Assembly: GCA_963971425.1 (NCBI GenBank) | Contig: OZ020520.1 | Coordinates: 28,117,535 to 28,181,534 of the forward strand | From: Bryoerythrophyllum caledonicum | Lineage: Eukaryota; Streptophyta; Bryopsida; Pottiales; Pottiaceae | Length of the DNA stretch: 64,000 bases | Direction of reading: 5' to 3' | Part shown: in pieces, positions 1 to 12,411 of the stretch | Layout of the letters: each line of letters begins with the position of its first letter | How positions within the stretch are numbered: position 1 is the first letter of the stretch | The notes under the pieces: generated by a model | Told to the model about the DNA's origin: nothing | Seen by the model: the letters and a program-made list of their open reading frames with translations, nothing else | Database searches by the model: none | Made by a program: the position numbers and the translations under genes

Positions 1-273
1 CGGAATTCAAAACTCAGATCCGGAATTTCCGGAATTTGAGATCCGATTTTCTCGGATCTAACTAAAACCTAGTTTAGAGTTTCGCCTATGGTCTGATAGC
101 CGGGTGCAACCCTGAGCCCATCGTTAGTCGCTATTAAACCGAAAAGACTACAAGACCCTATCTATGGTGTAGCCTGATTCTTCTTCCTACTGCTTCGGCA
201 CGTAGGGGTTACCTCAGCTGGTGCTGCATTGGCTTCCGGCCGTGCCGCAACGGTAGCCGGCGGCTCTGGAACG
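1..273. other. Unassigned sequence left of a LINE fragment
   Basis: I see no gene here. The first 60 bases are palindrome-rich (repeated CCGGAATT and GGATCT words). At about position 274 the sequence changes abruptly to a retrotransposon fragment, so this is either flanking DNA or a different element. Confidence 0.4.
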
Positions 274-840
274 GAGTTGTTTGCGAGTGTTTCCCATATA
301 TTGACCAATACGAAATTTGATGAGGCATGTTATTTGTGAGTCTAAAATGATGGGGTTTTTCCAAAAATTTGTAGAGAGTTCATTGTCTATGTTGTTATTG
401 TTAGTCCATTTTTCTATGTTAGGAATATTTTCTGAGATTGTGTCGAGGTTGTTGTAGAGGTCTTGCTTTTTGAGATATTTGCCCAAAAATCTAATTGGGC
501 CTTTGTCGGGGGTATCTTCATTAGAAGGCCAATCTTCTTTATGAAAGTAGTATGGGGTAGCATGGGCATGTTCGTGTGGGTCTTTGGCCTTTTTGTGTGT
601 TTTTTCTCGGCCTTCTTTTGCTAGATTATTTGCTTGTTTGTTGCCATCAATATTGGCATGGGCTCTCACTTTGTGGAGGGTTGTGATTTGTGTTCAATTT
701 TGTAACATTTGGACCATTGACGTTAATATGGTTTGGTCGGGGTGGCTATTGTGAAGAGTAGGGTGTGTTATTTGAGTGTTTAGTGGGTAAAGTGCATTTA
801 TACAATCGGTGAATATATGTGCGGGTTCATTGTGGAAACG
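274..840 (-). pseudogene. LINE fragment: RNase H C-terminal half and linker
   Basis: The minus strand encodes the end of a retrotransposon RNase H. NEPAHIFTDCINALY matches the segment around the third catalytic Asp, and RAHANIDGNKQANNLAKEG matches the C-terminal 'H..I.GN..AD.LAKEG' block, with an in-frame stop between them. The following linker (NNLDTISENIPNIEKW... DSQITCLIKFRIGQY) is shared, nearly base for base, with the minus-strand copy at 13.6-13.8 kb, so both belong to one family. Coding similarity stops at about 274, before the zinc-finger/endonuclease part seen in the other copy. This is a truncated, non-functional fragment. Confidence 0.75.
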
Positions 841-2099
841 TATCATTTTTTTGTGATGGCTGAGTAGAACTCCAAAAATTCTGATGAGGGGGAAGCAAGG
901 GATTTAGTCTCAGATAGTGGAGACAGAGAGAACAAGAGGTTGTTGGCCATGTGCACGTCCCTAGTGTACTCCAGATCTTAGGGGAAGGAAAGGTTTTTAG
1001 GTGCATGTGTTGGAAAGGGGTGGTTAGAAACACTAGATCTGCAAGAAGTGAGTCGTGAGAGTGTTGTCGAAGTCCTATCTGAGTGGTGTTAGAGCTGAGA
1101 GCAAGGGAGCACATGTGTTGGCAAGCAGATCCATACTCCTCACACACTCCCATGGCAAGATCTAAGTGTGATCTAGTGAGAGGATACCAAATCTAAACAC
1201 CTCTACCGTGAGTCCCACCGCTCCACCCCAATCCAGAACTTCAACATCAACATTGCGAGCTACAAGAAACAGCAGTAAGCACACGCATCTCATATTTCAG
1301 CAACAAGAATCGCATCCATCTCTGTAAGTTTTACCATACACACTCACTTCTCTCCTTTCGATCAAAGCATTAGATCTGCAACTCACACACCACTAGCCAA
1401 CATCTTCTGTCTTACAACTTCTCCTTGATTCAACTTAATAGATTACATAGATCACCAGCAGAGATAGTAATAACCTAACTAAAAAATATAATCTAACCCG
1501 AGATAACACTAACTATGCGCACACACATAGAGATCTCCATAATACAACGCAGAAGCGCTGCTCATTTTTTCTTGAACTCTGCAGGACCACAGAAGGACAC
1601 AACATACAAAGACCGAGACGATCAACAACGACTGAGAAGGCCAACAGAAAGCAACCTACAGCGACCTGGACTCGACTCGACCCCGACAGTGAACAACTCC
1701 CAGCGACATGGACTCCACTAGACCCCAACAGTGAACATCAACTCTCAGCGACCGCGACACAATTGACCTTGTTGGTAACAATGACTAAATCCACAAGCAG
1801 CGTAAACTCACGACAATATAGATAGAGCCTCACAATACTCCAGATCCTACAAACGTGGACATCATCAACAATCCAAACCCATAGAACATCCAAGCTCGCT
1901 TCAACTTAACCAACGGACCAGACCTAGACAGTGACCTAGAGGAACAAACGATCCAATGATCCTACTGTATACAGACTGGACCATAACCTCGACAAAGAAC
2001 ACGACTTCAACAAGCGTAGACTCATAAGCTATAGACAGCCACAAACTCACATATTGGATCAACACCGACCCAAGACCCAAACTTTAACCCGATATATAC
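841..2099. other. No gene recognised
   Basis: There is no ORF with family features. The sequence is rich in CA/AC and ACTC words on the plus strand and grades into the degenerate repeat that follows. Confidence 0.4.
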
Positions 2100-2990
2100 A
2101 AGACACACCGACCTAGATCCAACGACTCAAACTCAAGCAACCTTGGTGAAAGCGGACACAAACTCAAGCGACAACAAACTCAAGAAACCTTGGAACAGAG
2201 ACATAGGCTCAAGCGACCTTTGAAGTAGCTGGTAAAAACTCAAGATGCACAGATTCAAGCGACCTTGATACAGCGACACAGGCTCAAGCAACTTTAGCAC
2301 ATCAACGTAGACTCAAGAGACCTTGGCTCAGCTGATACAAACTCAAGCGACACAGACTCAAGCCACCTTGATACAACGACACATACTCAAGCGACCTTGA
2401 TACAACAATATAGACTCAAGCAATCTAATGCAGATGATAACGACCCTGACGTAGGCACTCAATCCCAGCAACAACAACTCCAACATTGATATAGCAAAAT
2501 TCAACCCCAGCAACCCTTCACCTGCCCAGACCAGCGACCCACCACACAGACTAGCCACCCTCCCCCCAAAGTCTAGCGACCCTCCCCTAACGACTAGTGA
2601 CCTGCCTTACAACCTCCCTAGCCTACCAATGACCCACCTCACCGACAAAGCAACCCAACCGATACACATCCAAGCAGACAGACTCCAGCAGTAGTGAAGA
2701 GACGACACAACTCAAGTGACCAGGTACAGCTGGTATCGACTCACTAGAACTAGCTATCATGAGGAGACAACACAACTTTAGTGATCGGGCACAGCTGGTA
2801 TCGACCCACTCGAACCCAGCGACACTAACTACAACACTAGTGTAGTGTGACTCAACCCCAACGACCTTCCCCCTACCCCGACCAACGACCCACTATATCA
2901 ACTAGCGGCCCTCCCACAACAACTGAAGGCTCTCCTTGAGCGACTAACGACCTTCCCCAACCTACCAGCGACCTTCTCTCCCTCAAAAGA
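2100..2990 (+). repeat. Degenerate minisatellite (ACTCAAGCGACCTTGATACA-like units)
   Basis: Between about 2100 and 2430 a unit of roughly 30-36 bases recurs with variation: GACTCAAGCGACCTTG followed by ATACAACGACACA. The word CAGCGACC and relatives (TAGCGACCCTCCCC, CAGCGACCCACC) carry on to about 2990 in a more diverged, C-richer form. The strand bias (few G or T) resembles that of the retrotransposon downstream, so this may be its 5' leader. That link is inference. Confidence 0.6.
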
Positions 2991-3128
2991 AGACCAGGTA
3001 AGCCTCTCCAGTCAGGTGCGTCTCCTACCCTCCTCAATTTTTGTTAGAGTTAAATCATAAACGAATTAAGAAACAAATAAGCTATTATCATGTCTAACAC
3101 AAAACGAAACCTTTGGTTTGAGGTAAAC

Positions 3129-3248
3129 ATGGATATAGACGGTGAAGGGACAAGCAATGCCCCAAACTTGAAGGAGAAAGGAACAAGAAAAAGCATGGAG
3201 ATGGAGACAAGCAGTACCAAAAAAGCAGAAGCACTATTGATGAGGTAA
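3129..3248 (+). CDS. Possible short upstream ORF (39 aa) ending in a splice-donor-like sequence
   Basis: A 39-codon ORF starts MDIDGEGTSNAP and is rich in Lys, Glu, Ser and Thr. Its last codons are ATG AGG TAA. The stop overlaps a perfect donor consensus (AG|GTAAGT from 3246), so it could be the first exon of a spliced ORF1 transcript instead of a complete peptide. It lies just upstream of the ORF1-like gene in a different frame. Only sequence features support it. Confidence 0.25.
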   Translation: MDIDGEGTSNAPNLKEKGTRKSMEMETSSTKKAEALLMR

Positions 3249-3277
3249 GTCAATCCCCTCCCTTCAACTCAATAACC

Positions 3278-4717
3278 ATGTCTCCCAAGTTTTGGCTAGG
3301 TTTAGAAGATATGGAACGCCTCGCAATCGAAGGACTGGAGGAACTCCTTTATGATGACAAGGTGGAAGATATGATGACGAGAGGATTCCAGGAGCATGCG
3401 GCAATAGAGTTCAAGACATCAAAGGTGGCTTACCCAAGAATACCCCAACTTTATTACCCCATTACAAGACCAGGAAACGAGGAGCAACACTACAACATCA
3501 CCCAGATCCCCCAGAACACCAAAGTCAATGGTGCCAGAGGTTTGGCAAATGGTTTCTATGTAGTCATCACTTTGAACCCCCTTCCTCCATTTTATTGCAT
3601 GATGATGTTTACAAAATGGTAACACAGGCTTGAAAGCATGGACATTAAACTAAGAGATGGTGTCATGGATCCTATCTATATTCATTGTCATAGTATCAAG
3701 AGGGGTGGGCAAAAGGGTGTATGGACCGGGATGTTCAAATTACATCTACTTAACTCCGAAACCGATGCTCTCATGATGTTAAAGGGCATTAGGCCTTTCA
3801 TTCTTTCTGTAGACAATCAAAACACAATTGGAAAAGTACGTAAAGCTTATCCCAAAACTGCTAACTCTTCTAACCTCTCCGTGCAAGTGAGAAGTGATAC
3901 ATTGATAGGTATCTCCTCTCACCAACTTTTCAAGGACATCCTCATCAATAGTTTCAAGAGAAGCCAAGACTATGAGATCACAGAGGTGTCCAAGGTGAAG
4001 GGAGACCCCTATGCTTTTAATGCCGCCACCTCCCCTCTACAAGCCTCCAAGATACAACTTCAACACATCACCACCCATCACGAGGTCATCAAAGCAAGGA
4101 AGACATACACCGGTGGTCGCATGACTCCCGAAACCAAGGCAAAGAAAGATGCCATATCTCTTACCCTCTCTCCTTTGCTTCTTCTCATGAATGTGCAAGA
4201 TGTCACTAATGCTATCCAAAAGATCATGGGTGTTAATAACGTTAAGTCTATATGGTTCCATAAGGAAATTGGTGGTAGGCATAATGGCAAAGCTAACGTG
4301 GAATGTGCTAACCCAATTGTGTACAAGCAATTTATTAGAAAGCATTTTGACATTGGAGACAACTATGTGGACTTCACCCCACATTGGAAGAGTTTAGAAG
4401 GCACACAACCCCCCACGGAGGAGCAATACAACGCCTTCGGGTTCAACGACATCAATGCCGCCATGGTCAACACCGTTGCAACCTTCAAAATACAAGATGC
4501 CCCCGCCGCCATCACCAAAAAGGAGTTGAAGGAAGCCTTGGAGGAAAACAACAAAAAGGTGATAGAAGAAAGCAAGAAGTACACCGACACCCTACACAAC
4601 TCTTTGATGGAGCATCTAGACAAGATGGAAGAAGCCATGAATGCCACAAGACTTGCATTCCAAGCCATGAAGGGAAGAATGCCACCTAGACTCAAAGATA
4701 GGTCGCCAAACATGTAA
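3278..4717 (+). pseudogene. ORF1-like RNA-binding protein with an in-frame TAA
   Basis: One reading frame runs from ATG 3278 to 4717, interrupted only by TAA at 3620-3622; the second part resumes in the same frame (ATG at 3638). The N-terminal piece is acidic. The central part (about 4190-4400) has an RRM-like layout: VTNAIQKIMGVNNVKSIWF, then GKANVECANPIVYKQFIRK. The C-terminus (about 4510-4680) is a Lys/Glu-rich, probable coiled coil, followed by the basic tail KGRMPPRLKDRSPNM. RRM plus coiled coil is the usual make-up of ORF1 (gag-like) proteins of plant LINEs, which coat the element RNA. It lies upstream of and in the same orientation as the APE/RT ORF, so it may be ORF1 of that element, although 1-3 kb of AT-rich DNA separates them. 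It could also be a separate element. Confidence 0.55.
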
Positions 4718-5723
4718 AGACTAAAGACCTCAAGGTAATGCATAATTACCACCTAGTACTCACTACTCTCTACACACGGTATTTTACCCTAGATAAATAC
4801 CTCCCTTTCATTAGTATTATACACGTAGTAGTTCTCACACACTTTAAAACCATACATTGTACGGTCTATTAAACAAATACAAAATACACTTTACACTACA
4901 AATACACTCACAAAATACCCAACCATTATACCATCTACCAAACATGTAATAACCCCTAAAGGACCAAAGTCCCCTTGGGGGACATTTTGAGTTTGGGTAA
5001 GGTACCACGTTCTCAATTCTCGGCATTATTTTCTGAGATTTTTCATTGAATGGACAACTTTTGATTAGCTTTGCGTAGACACAAATTTCGTAGAATTCCG
5101 ACTTACGGTTCAAAAGTTACAATTTATTTTCACTTACATATACAAATAGTGCAGTAGTTTAGTGTGACATATCACAAATACTGTCACTAAACTTTAATAA
5201 ATTCTAAAGTCAATAGAAATTCGTTATTTCGTCCATTTAAAAGAAAAAAAATGTCCTCTTGGAAAGGAAATTGAGATCTTTGCATCTACCGTACAGATTT
5301 GTGAATTTCAAAAATTTGAGAAGGATATGATATATGCAAAATCTAAAGTGTACTGTTGATTCTCAGCACTTAGTTGCATTGTAGGATATTTTAGGACATC
5401 TTCTACACCTCTTCTACTTCTAAAATTTGATGCACATGTGCCTAACATGATCCTTTTCAAGTTAACATATTAAATTCACGGCCTATAGTGCAAAAAGTTG
5501 CCATAGAAGGTGGTCGAAGTTTGTTGAAGGTGTTTAGTATGACCTCAAAAAGAGAATATGTCTCACTTCAAAGGCTGATATCTTTCAATCCGTGCGGTCA
5601 AACTTACCAAAATTTTCACCACACACTTTCATACAACTCTAGTACAAGATCCTACGGTTAAATTTTCAGAAAAAACATTTTGTATCATTTCGTGTTGAAT
5701 GCGCTGAAAATGGTAGTTTTGGA
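4718..5723 (+). other. AT-rich spacer without genes
   Basis: There is no convincing ORF. The interval joins the ORF1-like gene to the A/C-rich retrotransposon body and may be inter-ORF or leader sequence of one element. Confidence 0.35.
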
Positions 5724-6199
5724 GTGATTTTGAGGGGAAAATGTCTTGGTCCTTTAGGGGTTAAAAAATATTTCTTCTATACAAAATACAAGTACTATTC
5801 CAAATACTACTTTAACTATTATATCAAATACCAAATACAAAAATTTATACATTTACATGCACACATACACACACATGTATACAATACTAAAATACATACA
5901 CATCAAATACACTAATAAATATACACATACATTCACAAACAAATAAGAAAAAAAATAACAAACAAACATACACAAAAATACAAAATAAAACACATACACA
6001 CAAACACTCATACATAAACACAAACACACAAACCATCAAAAAAACAAACAAACACGAACAAAAAAATACACAAAAAAATATGCAAACACACACTTAAACA
6101 AATAACCACACAAAAAGCACACAACAACAATAATATTAACACCATAACCACAAAAAAGAATACAATCCCACACACCAACCAAAAACAAAAACACCCAAT

Positions 6200-7562
6200 A
6201 TGCATTATAAATTAATTAAACATACATGCACCACAAAAACAACTACAAACAAAATAACCCACCCAAACAAAGACACACACACACCTCCAAACAAACATAA
6301 CCTCCAAAACATCAAAAAACCCCCAAAAATCACACAAAAAAAAAGCAACCTAAAACACGAATCTAAAGACATGAAACCCCTACTACTTCTAGGTGGAAAC
6401 ATAGAAACTGACCTTTATACAAATATGAATACGAGTATAAACACTAATATAGATACTGAAATACATACTAATACAAACATCAAAACAAACACTAGTATAA
6501 ATTCCAACATATATACTAACGCAACTACATATAAACACGACTTAAACACCCCCCCAAATACCAACATACACCCATATACAAATATTCTTACTTATAATAA
6601 TCACATACACACATGGCCAAACACAACTACAAAAATATACAAACAAACATACACACAACTATACATCATTAATAAAACAAAAACAACTACGCAAATAAAC
6701 ACATGGACACATAAAAAGTTAACAACAAATACAATTACACTCACTATAAAAATGAATAACAAAAAAAACATTACCCACATACAAAATACAAACACCCACC
6801 TACCCCCAAACAAACAAGACTTTTATAACATAACAAAGCCTGAAAAAATTATACAAAAGACAAAAACTTTAAAATACAGCACTAAACATACATATCACAA
6901 ACTCCTACTACTTCTAAGAGGAGACATAGAAACCAACCCGGGATCCATGCCTAATATACTAAAAAGACACCCTACATCACATTAGAAAAATGCCAAAAAT
7001 TACTTCATATTTAATATCATAAAATTACAACTGGAATATGGACACATTGCAAAATCCTTCGCACCTTTCTTAAAAAACACACATACATTACACCACACAC
7101 ATAACACTACACATCCAAACATTGCCCGATACATACAACAAAAAAATACGCATCCACCACCCCACATTCTATATGCCCTAGTAGTCACTACTCATCCACA
7201 CATAGATGAATGTAACCATCTCCTAAATCCACAAAATATGAACGCAACTACATGGACCAATACACTTCTACAAACTATACTAAACTTACAAATCCCACTA
7301 GAATGACACATTCACACTCCGCACCCTTATATAAAGTTTCTTGAAGACAACCAAAATTTTATAAACCATGAGAACTCAATACATAAAGAACTATATGACT
7401 TTTTACACAGTCAAACCATACCTCCCTCAAATGAAACAATAAAACTAAAATTCCCTTACCTCCCTAACAATCTCATCAATGAATCACTAAAATGTTTTGA
7501 CCCTATATCATAATACACCCACCACCTCCACCACTTCCCTACATCCCTCCACAAAATCAAAA
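6200..7562 (+). pseudogene. LINE N-terminal region with two 2A-like peptides
   Basis: An open frame runs 6200-6985 and continues in the same frame, with a few stops, to about 7560. Its Thr/Asn/Lys/Ile-rich sequence holds two related modules about 525 bases apart: PPNKHNLQNIKKPPKI...LLLLGGNIETDL (about 6290-6412) and PPNKQDFYNITKPEKI...LLLLLRGDIETNPGS (about 6800-6946). The second fits the 2A-like (CHYSEL) consensus D(V/I)ExNPGP except for the last residue, Ser (TCC, 6944-6946) instead of Pro. Such peptides cause ribosome skipping and are known at the N-terminus of some non-LTR retrotransposon proteins. About 200 codons separate the module from the APE domain. Confidence 0.65.
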
Positions 7563-8455
7563 CATTAAATCAAATCAAGAAAATACATACATAATCACAT
7601 GGAATGCCTCCTCTCTAAACAGTGTCCTTCCTAGCTTACAAACTTTGGTCACGCACACAGACACACCACCAGCCCTCATAGTTATACAAGAAACAAAATT
7701 ATCCGCCACAAAATCTACAAAATATATACAAAATATATTTCAAGACTATAAACTCATCTTTAACAATATACATGCACTTACAAGATGCATTCAACAACGG
7801 AGACCATACACACCGGGCCGCGGTGGCCTCCTTACACTAATCCACAAAAAATATACCTTTCCGGGCAACATCAACAAAATTCCTACCCCAATGCACATAT
7901 CACCTTACATTCAAATAATCAAAATTACTAATCACCCACTACAACCATGGTTATTTTTTCACATGTATATGTCATCTCATCCCAAAGACACTAGATTTAT
8001 CATAGACATACAAAACACTATTACATCTCAAATTAATAATAACCCCAATCACACATACCTATTATGTGGAGACTTCAACAGAGACATAGCATTAATTGGT
8101 CGCCAAAATGGAAATCATAACACCCCCCCTCAAACCATTGATTACCAATGGCGTCGCTTCACAGAAAACTTAAACTTTACTTACATCAATACCGATACAC
8201 AATTCTCTAGACAAGGTGGCTATAATATAGTGATTGGAGTCTAATAGATGGATTCTATATAAATACAAACAACAATACACAATGCATTTCTACAACAAAC
8301 AAGGATGTTATTCTCAACTCTGACCACTCACCTATACAATTGCACATCCCAAATAACACATTAACTAATAGAACCCCTATAATCCTAAACAATGACACTA
8401 TACGCATACTAAATCCCATTCCAAAAGACAATATAAACAAAATTCAACACAAAAT
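7562..8455 (+). pseudogene. LINE APE-type endonuclease domain
   Basis: The frame reads ITWNASSLNSVLPSLQ (Asn box), then VIQETKLS (catalytic Glu), LLCGDFNRD (Asp/Asn box) and, after a frameshift near 8220-8230, NSDHSPIQL (catalytic Asp-His). These four blocks in this order define the apurinic-endonuclease-like domain that nicks target DNA for target-primed reverse transcription. The catalytic residues are retained. The damage is the frameshift between YNIVIGV-stop and SDWSLIDGFYIN, and a stop after IQHKIL. An ATG-bounded ORF (7645-8244) starts too late and would miss the first motif. Confidence 0.85.
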
Positions 8456-9012
8456 TCTTTGAAGAAAACTCTATACAAATAGACTCCCTCACAAACACTT
8501 TTGAAAATAATAGTCAACTATCACAAGTACAATGGCAAGAAGCATGCCACACCCTAAACAAAATCATCAATGAAATCTCTGACATACTAGAACAAACTTG
8601 TACAGCCCACCCAATACCTCAAATGACAAACATAACTTCTCAACAAGGCGGCTATTTATCCCGCAAACTTTCTAAAACTTGGAAACAACACTAAACTACA
8701 TACCATGTTATACGAAAAACCATTAGAACTGTAAAAAACAACCCTCAATGGCGTAAACATCCCAGTTGCAATGAACTACTAACTCTGCAAAATGCCCAAA
8801 TCTCCAACCCGCCGCCTCTACAACACACCCAAATCTCTACCCCACCACCTCCCGATCTACCCCATGATACATGGATAAAAGATATCGCACTAATTGCAAA
8901 AAATGCCAACATACAAGCCCGGAAAGTAACCTCAAAATTCACCAAAGATAACATTAAAAAAGCCATCTCAAAATACAGACAATTATACGAAATTAGTCCA
9001 AAAAAAATTAAC

Positions 9013-10719
9013 ATGAAAGTTTTTATAAACCTTGAATCTCTGCCGATGGATTGTATCACATATCAATATAACAATATTCTAACTAGCCCCAAAGACATTG
9101 CGAAGGAAATATTCAACCAACAAACAAAAAACAATAGACCAACAGTACCAACATGTAATTATCAACCACAACATCCAATTGAATGTACATGGGCAGTACG
9201 CCAATACGTATGGCATGACCTTGATGGATTTACCCTTGACAGACGAGGCGAACCAGAAATTCCGCTACATAAATACTTTAACATAGCCACATACGACACA
9301 TGCCTTTGAAATCTTGGAAACAACAAAGCCCCAAACCCAAATCGCATACCAAATTCAATACTCAAAAACATGCCTCCAAGATTTCATAAATTATTATTCC
9401 TATTCTTTTCTCACTGCTATAAACAAAAACATATACAGACCTCATGGAAATCAAGTGCAACAATTTTACTATACAAAAAAGGCAACCCGTCTATACTACC
9501 CAACCATAGGCCAATTGCACTAGCTAACACAATATATAAACTCTTCACTAGTACACTCACCTCTATACTATCCTCATACGGTGAAAAATTCAAAATCCTA
9601 CATGACAATCAAGAAGGATTTAGAGCAGCGAGAAGTACCGCTCGACAAATACAAACTATAATAGCCGCACTAGAAGACGCAAGATTTACAAACCAAGATA
9701 TATACATATTATACGTTGACTTTAAAAATGCCTTTGGCTCAATAGACCATGCTCAACTACTAGCAATAATGATGGATCTTGGTTACCCGAAAGATGCAAC
9801 TACACTTGTTGGAAATATCTACTCCCGATCATCCACTTACTATATCGGTGAATACTTTGGGGAAACAAAACCTATACCCATTCAAAGAAGAACTATACAA
9901 GGGGACACCCTTAGGCCATACCTATTCATTATATTCTTAGAACCACTACTCAGATGGCTAGAACGAGGCAACAATGGACACACTTTTGGCACATCACAAG
10001 TCACAATAAACTGTGCCGCATACGCGGATGACCTCGCCGTCATAACTAACAAAATTAAATCTATCCAAATACAACTCAATAAAATCGATAGATATTGCAA
10101 ATGGACCGGTATGGACGTAGGTGTCCCAAAATTTACCGCTACCAGATGCCCAAACAAATCCAAATTGAACCCTACCACTTTCAAAGCCCTAATGCAAGCT
10201 TCTAACATCAATTACCGCAATCAATCGATCCCTATAATACATCAAAATGAACCATACATATACCTAGGTACAAATCTTTTTCCCTCACTGAAATGGAAAA
10301 TCTAAATTCACACTACAACCACAAAATTCATCAAACAATGCAAAGGACTAACAATATGTCCGGCCACTATGAAACAAAAAATAAAAATGGTTGATACAAT
10401 ACTACGCCTAGGTGTGGCATACAATTTCTACGGTGTACCATACTCTATGCCAGCTATCAAAAAACTTGATCAAAAAATAATAGCCATACAAAAAACCATA
10501 TGTGGATTATCAAAATGTATGTCAAATGCAATAACCCAACTCCCACATAACTTATTTGGACTTGAAGCTTTCTCCCTCAAAAACGCATATCTCCGATGTA
10601 TAGGTGAACAACTACAAAATGCTTTAAACGATAAAGGTAGACTTGGAAAAATATATATTGGATTAACTCATTATGTCCTTACCCAATACGGTGATGCCGA
10701 AAACATACCCAAAATTTAA
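9013..10719 (+). pseudogene. LINE reverse transcriptase domain with in-frame stops
   Basis: Frame 1 carries the ordered RT motifs LGNNKAPNPNRIPNSILK, LLYKKGNPSILPNHRPIAL, YILYVDFKNAFGSIDH (motif A Asp), IQGDTLRPYLF (motif B) and CAAYADDLAVI (motif C, YADD), then a thumb-like region to PKI. It would copy element RNA into DNA at the target nick. In-frame stops lie at 9307-9309 (TGA), 10303-10305 (TAA) and 10717-10719 (TAA), with the same frame continuing after each. The catalytic aspartates are intact, so the copy died by a few point mutations and is not ancient debris. QGDT in motif B is less common than the usual QGC/QGS. Confidence 0.9.
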
Positions 10720-12411
10720 AAAAGTGACTGCATAAGATCACCAATAACACGAACTTTCTTCTTATTAAAACACATAGCTAAAGTCCACCTTAAAAGTGCG
10801 CTTCCAAACTTTCTCATTAATCCTACATCACTAGAAATACTATGGCGCCAAGAAACACTAAATCACAACACACTCAATGCCCAACTCTTCCAAAAGCTTC
10901 TACAAAAACTCCTCTCAAAGAATATTTTTGAACTAAACCAAATTACTTTACCCAATGGCATACACATCATGAACAATGAGGACTTCAAAGCCTACCACTT
11001 CACCCCATTCAAATTATTAAAAAGTGCTCTAAACGTTGCTAAACAACTATTTTGCCATCCAACATGCCCCACCACATGTCATACCTCTTGTAACATACAT
11101 CCATACTCCTATATACTTCAAGATTCTTTCATCACCATCAACAATAGCATCACCCCAAGAAATATCCCACCACCAATCAATCCCCCTAACCCCCCACATC
11201 CATACCACCCCCGTCCCCCAACATACATCCCCAAAAATCCTACCACATATCCCATTAACAACATCTCACACCATAAACATATTCAACTCACAGATACGAA
11301 TAATATACAAAAAACCTATACAAAATATTTATGCCAATGGCAACACAACGAGAATACATACAATAAATGGCTTCCCCAAAGAGACCTTTTCCCACAACAC
11401 GACACCAATACCTCTACACGTAACATTGAAAAATGAAAACAATACTACCAAAAAATTCAAAACATAACTTACTCGGATATCATCCAAAACCACCACCCCC
11501 AAGAACAATTCTCAGACTCAAGATCTGTAACACCACCATAATTATTCCACTCTTAAACATCTATACAACAGAATGCAATCCCAAAAATGATATCCTTACA
11601 CTCGCAAACACGATAAAAATAAATAACAATCAAGCACATCTATATGAAGAAAATGGCCGACACTTACACACTATCTCCATTACTCGACTCCAATGGCTAT
11701 GGAATCAATACAATACAAAACTACAAACTCCTACAAACATCGAACCAACGACCCAACCTTTTGAAACCAAATGAATTTGGCTATACCAAAGGTATAAATA
11801 CCGAATACCAAAAAATGACCCCCTCAAAAATGCGCAATACACAATACCCACTCCCATTTTAGACTCAGTATTCGCATCCTTTAACATTGAACAATCATAC
11901 TTTTCCTCCCCGGTCACAAGCAATACATTGGGCTCGACTTGCCGCCAAACATGATCCAAATAACACAAATACAATCATCATCACACCGAACAACAATTGG
12001 TACCAAAACAACAACCAACACTCAAACCCATTTCCAGATTCCCATATCATTGCATTATTTGAGGCAGACTCAATACCACACGAAGAACCTACTATTCCAC
12101 CCGAGCTAAAAAAACCCTGAATTGAGCCATCTACATTACAAATACTATGTGTCCATCATCAAAATCAAACCCTTGGCACCCTAGAACAACTTGCCGAACT
12201 TAACTCTATAACAAACAATTTAAACATACACCGATTATTCACAAAACTGGCCCCACCGACACCTATACAAACCCTCGTAAACCGATTTTAAAATTGGTCA
12301 AAACTAAACTCTATCAACAATACATTAAACAACTTCGTCACACCGCCCCCTCTCCCAGACTATCCAACTCATACCACACCAAAATTTAACCCCGCACATA
12401 GTTATTACACC
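10720..12411 (+). pseudogene. LINE linker between RT and RNase H
   Basis: Frame 1 continues as KSDCIRSPITRTFFLLKH... to about 11436 with a Cys/His-rich patch near 11050-11100 (CHPTCPTTCHTSC) and a Pro-rich stretch (IPPPINPPNPPHPYHPRPP). It shifts frame between about 11436 and 11860 and returns to frame 1 (WARLAAKHDPNN..., 11887 on) up to the RNase H start. The Cys/His patch could be a decayed zinc knuckle. Beyond its place in the polyprotein I do not recognise a function. Confidence 0.5.

Noticed and set aside
5724-6205. Minus-strand hydrophobic ORFs (Phe/Val/Cys-rich)
   Set aside because: Antisense of the A/C-rich LINE; its GT-rich complement automatically reads as hydrophobic.
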